Shown here: piece after piece, positions 22,704 to 29,503 of the stretch
Layout of the letters: every line of letters starts with the position of its first letter
Position numbering within the stretch: the stretch's first letter is position 1
Assembly (NCBI RefSeq): GCF_004827385.1
Contig: NZ_SRXN01000048.1
Coordinates: forward strand, 1 to 41,991
Reading direction: 5' to 3'
From: Ensifer sp. MPMI2T
GTDB taxonomy: Bacteria; Pseudomonadota; Alphaproteobacteria; Rhizobiales; Rhizobiaceae
Length of the DNA: 41,991 nt
The notes under the pieces: generated by a model
Seen by the model: the letters and a program-made list of their open reading frames with translations, nothing else
What the model was told of the DNA's origin: nothing
The model's database searches: none
Translations under genes and position numbers: made by a program

Positions 22704-23811
22704 ACTGGATTCCCCGGTTGTAGGTCGGCATGACGGAGTAGTTCAGGCGGAGCGGCACCTTTGGCGGCGGGGTCCAGAGCTGGCCCGGGCCGTAAAGGTC
22801 CATGTAGAAGCGGTAGGTCTCGATCGCGTCCGCTACGATCTTCTTGGCGTGGTCGAACATCTTGTCGTCGGTGTCGATCGACAGGATGAGCGGCACCATG
22901 CCGGCGTCGCGACGCATCATCACCCACACCCAATCGACGCCGTCCGCATGAAGGAAGGATTTGATGTAGTCGGGGCCAGGGGACTGCCCGAAGACCTTGC
23001 CGGCGGCGAGGAGCTTGCGGGCCTCGACATACAGATCCATGTAGTATGCGGCCTGGACGTCGTATGCCTCGTCGTAGACTTTGCGGGCTGCCGCTTCCTC
23101 ATCGTTGCCACCCTTGAAGGTGGTGAACGATTTGAGGTCGACCACGAGGGAGCGGGTACGCTTGCCGGCAGGAGCCAGCGAATAGTCGTAGCGCCCCTTG
23201 CGGCGAACGCCGTCGATCTCGCAGATGATGGACATTTCGGCGGCGCCATTCATCAGCGAGCCGGCCTGCATGACGGCGGAGAGGGCGGGATCGCGCTGCA
23301 TGTTGGCAACGGCGTCCTCAATTTCGATCACCTGCCGGTCCGTCAGCTCCACATAGTCGGGGTGATCCGCCCGCCATGCGGCAAGGACTTCTTCGAAGAT
23401 CGGCGGGCAATCATCGATATCCTTGGCGCGCGCGATCAGATCCGGCTTGTTGCCGGTGAGCTTCTGACCGTGCATGCGGAGGAAATCCTTGATTTCGTCC
23501 GTGGTGTTGAGGCAGCCGGGGACGTCCTGGGGGCGCGGCGGCTTGGCGTAGCGCTCGTCAAATGCTGCCTTGCCCTCGAGCACCCGGGCGTGCCAGGCGC
23601 TGCCCCAGATCAGAAACTCGGACTCGATCTCCTTGCGCGGACGCAAGCGATCGTACTGCCACTTGCACGGCTTCTTCGCGAGTTCCTTGATGGAGGTGGA
23701 GCCGAGCGCATCTACCGCGTGGTAGATGTTTTCGGGGAGCCCGAAGTAGATGCCCGGAGGAAGGGCATAAATGCCGTCCTCGTTCTTGTAGGCGTCGAAC
23801 GCAGCGGTCAT
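22681..23811 (-). CDS. PD-(D/E)XK exonuclease, RecE/exonuclease VIII-like (DUF3799 type)
   Basis: This 376-residue nuclease is the usual partner of RecT. Visible motifs are an N-terminal STSIKELAKKPCKWQYDRL segment, WGSAWHARVLEG, the catalytic GRYDYSL ... VVDLKSF region (D and D-x-K of PD-(D/E)XK, about 208-230) and the downstream DVQAAYYMDLY (QxxxY). It should degrade one strand of dsDNA ends to give ssDNA for RecT. The ATG overlaps the stop of the 109-residue gene as ATGA. Confidence 0.88.
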   Translation of the reverse strand: MTAAFDAYKNEDGIYALPPGIYFGLPENIYHAVDALGSTSIKELAKKPCKWQYDRLRPRKEIESEFLIWGSAWHARVLEGKAAFDERYAKPPRPQDVPGCLNTTDEIKDFLRMHGQKLTGNKPDLIARAKDIDDCPPIFEEVLAAWRADHPDYVELTDRQVIEIEDAVANMQRDPALSAVMQAGSLMNGAAEMSIICEIDGVRRKGRYDYSLAPAGKRTRSLVVDLKSFTTFKGGNDEEAAARKVYDEAYDVQAAYYMDLYVEARKLLAAGKVFGQSPGPDYIKSFLHADGVDWVWVMMRRDAGMVPLILSIDTDDKMFDHAKKIVADAIETYRFYMDLYGPGQLWTPPPKVPLRLNYSVMPTYNRGIQYEQPNNR

Positions 23812-24137
23812 GCGTCACCGCCTTTCAGGGGAACCTGAGCAAAGTCCGGATCGACCAGGGGGATAACGACCTCGGGCAAGGCACCGTCGATCATGTCGGC
23901 CAGCGCGCGGAGAGTTCGGGCCGACTTGGCTGCCGCCTCCTGATGGCTCTGGACGCGCTCGTGATAGGAGTAGGCGGCGTTGACCCCGATCTCGGTACCC
24001 ACGATCGGCTCTCGTCTACCGTTCGCCTTCTCCCATGCGTCGTTGTAGGGGCTGGAGTAGCCGGCTGCTTTGACGATCTCGTCCGTCGACATCTGCACAA
24101 GGTAGGAGTCGCGGCCTGCTTGTCCGATGATTTTCAT
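23808..24137 (-). CDS. Hypothetical phage protein
   Basis: This 109-residue ORF is locked between the ATPase and exonuclease genes by ATGA overlaps at both ends. It has an N-terminal alpha/beta part (MKIIGQAGRDSYLVQMSTDEIVKAAGY), a helical middle (YHERVQSHQEAAAKSARTLRALADMIDG) and a Pro-rich tail. Its position suggests a recombination accessory factor, but no family is recognised. Confidence 0.65.
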   Translation of the reverse strand: MKIIGQAGRDSYLVQMSTDEIVKAAGYSSPYNDAWEKANGRREPIVGTEIGVNAAYSYHERVQSHQEAAAKSARTLRALADMIDGALPEVVIPLVDPDFAQVPLKGGDA

Positions 24138-25438
24138 TCTGCGGCCTCCACGAACTGACCGCGGACCATTCCGTCCTCGATGACGACGCCGACCTTCCCG
24201 CTGGAGTCGACGCGCTCCACCCAAATCTGCCAGTCGTTCTCGTCGGCGTAGGCGGCCAGCGCCTTCATGGCGTCCTCGTCGAGGAGCGAGCCGTCTCGGA
24301 CACGGATGACGCGGAGCTTCGGGTTCATGGCGCCGGCGACCGCGATGGACACCCGCAGCTGTTCCGCATCGCTCGCTTGGTCGAAAGGCACCCCATTGAG
24401 GAGGACTGCATCGTCGGTGAGGGTGAGGCCGGGGACGGGCAGCTTCGCGGACCGGACCGCTGCGGCTGCCGCTTCCTTGCGCTCGTCGATTACCTTGGTA
24501 AGGCGGGCGCTCTCCGCTTCCTTGCTCTTCAGATCGGCGAGGAGGGTGTCCCGCTGCTCGCGCTGGTTCACGAGGCGGTTGATTTCCTCGGAGCGGGAGA
24601 TCTTTTCGCGAATGGGATCGATGTCCTGCTTTTCGCCGATCGCTCCGATCGCATCGATCTCGTCGCGAAGCTCTTCGATGGCGAGTTCGGCGCTCTCGAT
24701 GCCGCGCTCCGCCTCGACGATCTTGGCCTTCCACGAGGTGATCTGCTCACGACGCTGGCTGATCGTCTCGGTGAGATAGGTGATCTTGCCCTCGATCTGC
24801 GTGACCTTGCTGGCCCGCGCGTCGACCGCGGAGTTGCCGTCCATTGCCTGCTGGAGCTCTGCGAGAAGATCTTCGGCACTGACCCGCTCGGTCGGTCCGT
24901 CGGCCGGGATGACGATGGCATCGACGCGCGCCCGCAACTCCTTGACGGAACGGTTGACGTCGGTCCGGAGGTTGAAATCGCGCTGGTTGTCAGCATCAGC
25001 CTGCTCGAAGTCATATCCGGGCACCATGGCGCGGAGCGCGGTGACCTGATCCTTCGACTTCATGCGGGAGAAGGCCAGCGGATCGAACGCGAGGTCGCCG
25101 ATGAAGCCGTTGAGGACTTCCTGCGGGCTGCCGTACTTCGCGCCGTCGGCGTTTTCGACAGTCAACGACGTGGTGAAGGTGTCATCGTCCTTCACCTTGA
25201 ATTTTCTCGTGACGTTGTAGTCGCCGAGGTCGAGCGTGATGAAGCCGGCCTCCTGTCCGTCGCGCACCGGCTTTGCCTGCATGTTGTTCTTGCCTGACAG
25301 GGCCCACCAGATGGAGTCCAGAACGGACGTCTTGCCCTGACCATTGCGGCCGGCGATCTCCACCAGGTTCCCGGACGGGCGGATCTCCACGGCGACGAGC
25401 CGCTTGATATTCTCCGCGTTCAGCTGAACGATTTTCAC
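24134..25438 (-). CDS. SbcC/RecF-like SMC-type ATPase (phage)
   Basis: This 434-residue protein has the N-terminal ATPase half with Walker A GRNGQGKTS (about 30-38) and the KPVRDGQEAGFITLDLGDYNVTRKF beta sheet, a short coiled coil (about 190-350, with IEGKITYLTETISQRREQI and LVNQREQRDTLLADLKSKEAE), and the C-terminal half. That half has a weak signature (SDAEQLRVSIAVA) and a RVIRVRDGSLLDE box in place of the normal LDE Walker B. Similar phage proteins lie beside RecT/exonuclease pairs and probably act in DNA-end handling. The start is the GTG at 25438, overlapping the upstream stop as GTGA with GGGAG upstream; the frame to 25720 is a shadow. Confidence 0.83.
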   Translation of the reverse strand: MKIVQLNAENIKRLVAVEIRPSGNLVEIAGRNGQGKTSVLDSIWWALSGKNNMQAKPVRDGQEAGFITLDLGDYNVTRKFKVKDDDTFTTSLTVENADGAKYGSPQEVLNGFIGDLAFDPLAFSRMKSKDQVTALRAMVPGYDFEQADADNQRDFNLRTDVNRSVKELRARVDAIVIPADGPTERVSAEDLLAELQQAMDGNSAVDARASKVTQIEGKITYLTETISQRREQITSWKAKIVEAERGIESAELAIEELRDEIDAIGAIGEKQDIDPIREKISRSEEINRLVNQREQRDTLLADLKSKEAESARLTKVIDERKEAAAAAVRSAKLPVPGLTLTDDAVLLNGVPFDQASDAEQLRVSIAVAGAMNPKLRVIRVRDGSLLDEDAMKALAAYADENDWQIWVERVDSSGKVGVVIEDGMVRGQFVEAAE

Positions 25439-25620
25439 GTATCGACTCCCTCGTAAAATGCCCGGCACACCCTCTCGGCGGCGCGAGCCTCGCGTTCGAA
25501 ACTTTCCTTCACGGAAGGAGGGAGGCGATCGAAGCGCGACCTGACCCTCCTCGGATCGGCTTCGCGAGACCACTCGGCGTAGATCGCGAAGGCGATTTCG
25601 GTGATCATGTCTCCGTTCAT
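25435..25620 (-). CDS. Small hypothetical phage protein
   Basis: This 61-residue ORF is joined by ATGA at its start and GTGA at its end. It is helical with a basic middle (AIYAEWSREADPRRVRSRFDRLPPSVKESFEREARAAERVCRAFYEG). No family is recognised; the tight overlaps support reality. Confidence 0.6.
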   Translation of the reverse strand: MNGDMITEIAFAIYAEWSREADPRRVRSRFDRLPPSVKESFEREARAAERVCRAFYEGVDT

Positions 25621-25787
25621 AGGGAGATCCCGAAGAGGCGGGCCATGTTCTGGGCCCGCGCGTCTTCGATGATTTCACGCTGTTCCGAGGTGAGCGATTC
25701 GCCCCTGTGCCACGCTGCAAATGCGGAACGTATAAGCTCCTGAGAGTTAGCGACGTCCTTGGTTTGCTGGCAATTGGGCTTGATCAT
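25617..25787 (-). CDS. Small hypothetical phage protein, first gene of the leftward operon
   Basis: This 56-residue ORF starts at 25787, the first in-frame ATG downstream of the two promoter candidates; the frame extending to 25892 would overlap them. It is helical (QELIRSAFAAWHRGESLTSEQREIIEDARAQNMARLFG). As first gene of the early leftward operon it could be a regulator, but no DNA-binding motif is clear. Confidence 0.55.
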   Translation of the reverse strand: MIKPNCQQTKDVANSQELIRSAFAAWHRGESLTSEQREIIEDARAQNMARLFGISL

Positions 25788-25829
25788 TGTCACACCGAAT
25801 GAAGCGAAAAGCCATAATCTTCGGTGTCT

Positions 25830-25858
25830 TTGATACGATACGTATTTATGCAAGTCAA
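25830..25858 (-). promoter_or_regulatory. Leftward promoter candidate P-L1
   Basis: Minus strand: TTGACT (25858-25853), a 17-base spacer and TATCAA (25835-25830), about 43 bases before the first start codon. The spacer contains the palindromic ATACGTAT. Confidence 0.55.
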
Positions 25859-25863
25859 ACAGA

Positions 25864-25892
25864 ATTATGACGAATACAAAACGCATTGACAA
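25864..25892 (-). promoter_or_regulatory. Leftward promoter candidate P-L2 with shared operator-like sequence
   Basis: Minus strand: TTGTCA (25892-25887), a 17-base spacer and CATAAT (25869-25864). GCGTTTTGTATT in the spacer and GTATTTTTGTC over the -35 recur as GCGTTTCGTATT and GTATTTTCTTGAC at the rightward promoter (28716-28750), suggesting common repressor operators. Confidence 0.5.
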
Positions 25893-25918
25893 AAATACGG
25901 GGAATGGTCCAAAAAGCG

Positions 25919-25943
25919 AAAACCCCGGCGGCTAACCGGGTTT
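25919..25943 (-). terminator. Terminator-like hairpin upstream of the leftward promoters
   Basis: AAACCC-C-GG...CC-GGGTTT forms a stem with one bulged base; on the minus strand it is followed by TTTT. It would stop leftward transcription coming from the Crp-like cassette before it enters the phage promoter. Confidence 0.5.
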
Positions 25944-26240
25944 CAAATTAACGGGAGCGGTCGGTTGAAGACGGTGGCGCTCCCACCTCTGCGAGAAGGG
26001 GTTCAGTATTACCACCGGGCGCGAGCATAGTACAGCCCCACTCCGAAAGACCGAAGGGGTGCTCGCCGTGGCCCTGCCAGGGGCGACGAAAAAGTGCGGT
26101 CAAGGGTTGGCGCTGGCGATGACCAACTCGGAAGGGTGATAGGCGGCTCGGTCGTTCAAGTCACTCGGCATAGGGGCTAACTCCGGATGCTCTCAGAGCA
26201 CGGGGCTTAGTCCTCCTATGTTCGGGGCTCCTGGCTCTCA
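25944..26240. other. ORF-free, GC-rich structured region (possible non-coding RNA)
   Basis: Inverted repeats are dense: GGGAGCG...CGCTCCC (25953-25984), CACTCC...GGGGTG (about 26040-26062), TGCTC/GAGCA (about 26188-26200) within a longer CTAA...TTAG enclosure. No credible ORF was found on either strand. The strand of any RNA is unclear. From 26241 to 26363 the sequence turns AT-rich with no feature, and then cassette 2 begins. Confidence 0.35.
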
Positions 26241-26559
26241 ATCATTCAAAACAAATTCACTATCGAGCAGACAGCAAGATAATACATTCTGAAGTTGCTT
26301 ATGTGAGTTTGGCTCGAAATGAATTAAGACGATTTGGTGTGCAACGATTGCTTGCATAGGCCAGCTAATGGTGAAAATCTGACGCTTGGTACCGGGCCGG
26401 AATTTCGCTTTGGGTGGAAAGCGGTCGCCCGCTGCGGCTGGCACGAACGGCTGCCGTGCACGACAAAAGCCGTGCTTAGCTCTGAGGCTATAGACCTTGC
26501 TTCATGGCGGGGGCTGCATCATTTGCAGCAGGGCGGGCTGGAGGCGTATTTTCGCGGGT

Positions 26560-27276
26560 TCAGAAGAGCGCAGTCATAAGTCGACGGTACTCTGCCTCCG
26601 GTTTACCATAGGCGTCCCGAGCGAACTCTTCGAGGGCTTGCCTGTTCCGGATAATGATGTTGCCCCTGTTCGAGCGAATGAACCCGTTGCCTTCAAGGAC
26701 GTGGAGCGACGTTGTGACGCTTGGACGGCGAACCGCAAGCATCAGCGAAATGAACTCGTGCGTCAGAGGAATCTCGTCACCTGATACACGGTCGTGACAC
26801 ATCAGCAGCCATCTGGCCAATCTCTCGTCGACCCCATGCAAAGCGTTCGAAATCGCAGTGTAGGTAAGCTGAATCGAGAAGGCCTCGATGCATCGGATCA
26901 TCATTCTGGCGAAGTTCCGATTAAGATCCATCCACTTCCGGAATGCGCTGAACTCCATCCGGTAGGCGTCTCCTTCGATTTGCATGATCACGTCGTGCAC
27001 ACTGAGCTCTACACCCATAGCGGCAGAAGTGGGGATGTAACCTTCACTCCCGAAGATACCCGCCTCCGCTTTGTTACCCTCAGGCGTCGAGGCGACTAGG
27101 GAGCCAATCCCGGACGTGAGATAATAAACGTGGTCTATGGGGGCGCCGGCCGTAGCAATCAGAGCGCCTCTGGCCACTTTGACATAGTCGAGGTCGGGCG
27201 CAATCTGGTTATAGTCAGGCTCTGGAAGCAGGGCCAGCAACCGGTTGTTAACCGAAGCTTGGGGAGGAATCGCCAT
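26560..27276 (-). CDS. Crp/Fnr-family transcription regulator
   Basis: This 238-residue regulator has an N-terminal cyclic-nucleotide-binding-like beta-roll (about 12-130; VARGALIATAGAPIDHVYYLTSG, FGSEGYI), a dimer helix, and a C-terminal Crp-type winged HTH (about 165-225; PLTHEFISLMLAVRRPSVTTSLHVLEGNGFI). No Cys cluster for Fe-S is present and the cNMP phosphate cassette is not clearly conserved, so the ligand is unknown. The ATG at 27276 has GGGGAAGG before it. It resembles chromosomal rhizobial regulators rather than phage ones and lies in cassette 2, between the phage repressor gene and its leftward promoters. Confidence 0.87.
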   Translation of the reverse strand: MAIPPQASVNNRLLALLPEPDYNQIAPDLDYVKVARGALIATAGAPIDHVYYLTSGIGSLVASTPEGNKAEAGIFGSEGYIPTSAAMGVELSVHDVIMQIEGDAYRMEFSAFRKWMDLNRNFARMMIRCIEAFSIQLTYTAISNALHGVDERLARWLLMCHDRVSGDEIPLTHEFISLMLAVRRPSVTTSLHVLEGNGFIRSNRGNIIIRNRQALEEFARDAYGKPEAEYRRLMTALF

Positions 27277-27548
27277 TGCCTTCCCCTCAATGGGGAGCCG
27301 GAGCACCGCGGCTCTGTCGGCCGCGTTCTGCCAAGAATTGCGGTGTCGCATTACTCTAGCATGCCGGCTGCCCATCGGCTATGTGCAAGCCAGTATGATT
27401 CTGAAGTCCAGTCTTCTCCAATCTCACGGTGTTCGTACGGTTCCAGACCCTTTGTCCTTGGGGTGCAGTATTGACTCGCTATGTCGACCAAGGCGCGTAG
27501 ACTTTCCCCCGGCGACCGAGGCGATCGCCAGGCCCGGAGGAAAAACCA

Positions 27549-27755
27549 ATGAGACCCCAACAAGTATACACGCTTGACCCGCTAGGGCCTGACGAACTCG
27601 ATATGATCGAGAGCATTTTCCGTCGCGAACTGCAATTGCGGGCTTTGCCACTGAAGTCCGAGAAGGCTGAAATACTCGCGGCGCGGCTGATCGGTGCCTA
27701 TCAGTCCGGAATACGCGACGTTGCAGGCCTGACTGCCGCGGCGGAACGTATGTGA
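27549..27755 (+). CDS. Small hypothetical protein in cassette 2
   Basis: This 68-residue ORF has GGAGGAAA 5 bases before the ATG and is divergent from the Crp-like gene with a 272-bp shared region. It is helical (DELDMIESIFRRELQLRALPLKSEKAEILAARLIGAYQSGI). I recall similar short proteins in rhizobial chromosomes but no function. The divergent layout suggests control by the Crp-like protein (inference). From 27756 to 27942 nothing else is evident. Confidence 0.6.
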   Translation: MRPQQVYTLDPLGPDELDMIESIFRRELQLRALPLKSEKAEILAARLIGAYQSGIRDVAGLTAAAERM

Positions 27756-27968
27756 TGGATAGCACCTACCGATCGCCTTGAAACGCACCTGCGCGCCTGC
27801 TTTCTCACAAGCGTTGCAGGTTACCTGTCCCTCGATAAAATCCGTGCAACTGCTTTTAGCGTCCGTTTTCAACGCCAGCACAGGACATTCCGGTCACTAA
27901 TAGCGGATGCCTGCAACGGGTCCGATTCCGGTATTCCAACTTGGCTACCAAACGTCAGATTTTCACCA

Positions 27969-28667
27969 CTAGATGCCGCTGATCTTTCCTCGCACGCGCC
28001 CTATGATGCGCAGTTCCTTCATCGGCAGCTCATACGCGGCGTAGAGCGGGTTCCTGCAAGTCACGCGCACTTTCACCGGGTCGGTCATGGGGACCACCTC
28101 GAGCATCTTGATCAGGATGCCGGTGCCATCATGGATCACAAAAGGTCCTGGAGGTGTCGGCCGACGGTCAGCAGTGTCGACGATGGCGCGATCGCCGGGG
28201 AAGATCGATCCGGGCGAGCTTGGGTCGCTGGGGTTGTACATCGCGTCGCCCTGATAATCCATGACCCACGCATCAGACGCCCTAACTCGTAGGCGGCCGG
28301 CGAGGAAGTTCTCCGGCATGACCCAGTGGTCCACCGCAGAGCTTGGGTCGATCTCGCCGTGCGCGTCGAACTTCGCTTCGTATTCGCCGGGGTGCAGACT
28401 CAACTCCCGAATCACTGCCCCCTCGGGGTGCTCGGGGCCGTTCGCCGCCGAAGCCGGCTGGGTCCCGAACATCAGCCACGCCGGGTCGACCTTAAAATGC
28501 TTTGCGTAGAAAAGTGCTTCTTCGCGACCGAAGTCGCGCCCTCCATTTTCATGCGCTGTGTAGGTGGCAACCTTTGCGCCAATGCGGCGAGCAGCCGCCG
28601 AGGCGGATGCAAAGTTTGCTTTCATTCGCGCTTCGCGAAGGCGGCTTGCTGGGGTTTCTTTCGACAT
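27969..28667 (-). CDS. CI-like phage repressor with S24-type domain lacking the catalytic serine
   Basis: This 232-residue protein has an N-terminal HTH region (about 7-65: ASRLREARMKANFASASAAARRIGAKVATYTAHENG) and a LexA/CI-type C-terminal domain (about 115-225). Where S24 proteins have G-D-S-M, this one has G-D-A-M (A142), so the serine nucleophile is missing. The Lys of the dyad is still in GILIKML, and no Ala-Gly pair sits at the expected distance. It probably dimerises and represses but cannot cleave itself. AAGGAG precedes the ATG. It is divergent from the Cro-like gene, and its stop is set at the border of cassette 2. Confidence 0.87.
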   Translation of the reverse strand: MSKETPASRLREARMKANFASASAAARRIGAKVATYTAHENGGRDFGREEALFYAKHFKVDPAWLMFGTQPASAANGPEHPEGAVIRELSLHPGEYEAKFDAHGEIDPSSAVDHWVMPENFLAGRLRVRASDAWVMDYQGDAMYNPSDPSSPGSIFPGDRAIVDTADRRPTPPGPFVIHDGTGILIKMLEVVPMTDPVKVRVTCRNPLYAAYELPMKELRIIGRVRGKISGI

Positions 28668-28715
28668 CGTCGTACTCCTTACTCACCCTGTTACCTTGTT
28701 TTATCAATTCGATGT

Positions 28716-28752
28716 GTATTTTCTTGACGTCACTTGACGCGTTTCGTATTAA
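28716..28752 (+). promoter_or_regulatory. Rightward early promoter with operator-like repeats
   Basis: TTGACG (28724-28729), 17 bases and TATTAA (28747-28752) form a good sigma-70-type promoter 28 bases before the Cro-like start. TTGACG is repeated inside the spacer (28734-28739), and GTATTTTCTTGAC and GCGTTTCGTATT are shared with P-L2 at 25864-25899. The 28668-28779 region should also hold the repressor's own promoter. Confidence 0.6.
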
Positions 28753-28779
28753 TTGCTTCAAATTTGGAGTCACTTGCAC

Positions 28780-29061
28780 ATGTCCCTTCCGGAAATTTCT
28801 ACAGACAGCACTGAAATCACCCTCACGGGCGACCAGGTGAAGTTCATTCGTACGGCGATGGGCGAGAGCCAGGAGAGATTCGCCAGGCGCTTCTCGGTCA
28901 GCCAGCCGGTGATCCATAGGATCGAGAGGAAGGGGCCGCAGCCGTGCTCCGGTCCGGAGATAATCCTGATCTCGATGCTGGCGAAGCAGTTCTGCATCTA
29001 CGTTCCGGATCATCCAATACGCAGACCTGAAGAGGTCGGCGCTCAGGCCACCGCCAGCTAA
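28780..29061 (+). CDS. Cro-like XRE/HTH regulator
   Basis: This 93-residue protein has an HTH in about 18-55 (GDQVKFIRTAMGESQERFARRFSVSQPVIHRIERKG). As first gene of the rightward operon, divergent from the CI-like repressor, it takes the Cro position. The ATG at 28780 has GGAG 9 bases upstream and is preferred over the Met at 28753, which would overlap the -10 box. Confidence 0.78.
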   Translation: MSLPEISTDSTEITLTGDQVKFIRTAMGESQERFARRFSVSQPVIHRIERKGPQPCSGPEIILISMLAKQFCIYVPDHPIRRPEEVGAQATAS

Positions 29062-29097
29062 CCAGCGCGCGTTCGTTGCGGCGAACAGGGGCGGATC

Positions 29098-29487
29098 ATG
29101 AGCGCGAAGAGTTTCTGGAATGACGAGCGGGATCGCAAGCTCCGTGAGCTTCATGCTCAGGGACTCACCGGTCGCAAGATTGGCGACCAGTTGGGCGTCA
29201 GCAATGTCAGCGTCGCTCGTCGCATCAAGGTTCTCGGACTCGAGCCTCACATCAGGCTTCCTCCTCCTGTTTCGAAAGTGGCGCCCGTCAAGGGCGTTGA
29301 GGATGCAGAGCCGCGCGAAGCGGCGCCTGCGGCAATGAAGGGCGGGGCTCACGTTCGTCCCTACAAGCGTGCCCGCCGCGGCTTCGAAGTGCCGGCGCAT
29401 CTTGAGGATCGCTACTTCGAACTCCTGAAGGGCGGCGTTCCGATCGCTGAGGCGTGTCGGCAGCTCGGCATCATTCAAAACCCCTGA
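29098..29487 (+). CDS. GcrA-like regulator encoded by the phage
   Basis: This 129-residue protein has the N-terminal GcrA-type HTH (SFWNDERDRKLRELHAQGLTGRKIGDQLGVSNVSVARRIKVLGLE, about 5-50), a Pro/Ala-rich linker and a basic C-terminal part. GcrA is an alphaproteobacterial cell-cycle regulator that joins sigma-70 RNA polymerase at promoters carrying CcrM-methylated GANTC. A phage copy could redirect host polymerase or follow host methylation state. The C-terminal half does not obviously match the GcrA polymerase-binding domain, so it may act differently. Confidence 0.7.
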   Translation: MSAKSFWNDERDRKLRELHAQGLTGRKIGDQLGVSNVSVARRIKVLGLEPHIRLPPPVSKVAPVKGVEDAEPREAAPAAMKGGAHVRPYKRARRGFEVPAHLEDRYFELLKGGVPIAEACRQLGIIQNP

Positions 29488-29503
29488 GAAAGAGGCATAG
29501 GCA

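Larger units (their letters stand above)
26370..27967. mobile_element. Repeat-bounded cassette 2 (Crp/Fnr regulator cargo)
   Basis: Inverted ends: GGTGAAAATCTGACGCTTGG... (26370-26393, plus) and GGTGAAAATCTGACGTTTGG... (27943-27967, minus), same family as cassette 1. The left end also shows the subterminal CGCTTT-GGGTGG-AAAGCG hairpin (about 26406-26423). The cargo is a Crp/Fnr regulator and a 68-residue gene, with no transposase. The right end begins right at the stop of the CI-like gene, as cassette 1 does at the PrtN-like gene. Confidence 0.58.

Noticed and set aside
25953..25987. Possible tRNA (7-bp stem followed by ACC)
   Set aside because: Only about 32 bases lie between stem ends; no anticodon or T arm can be formed.
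26238..26444. Leftward 68-codon frame
   Set aside because: Nearly half of it is the left terminal repeat of cassette 2 read in antisense; no ribosome site.
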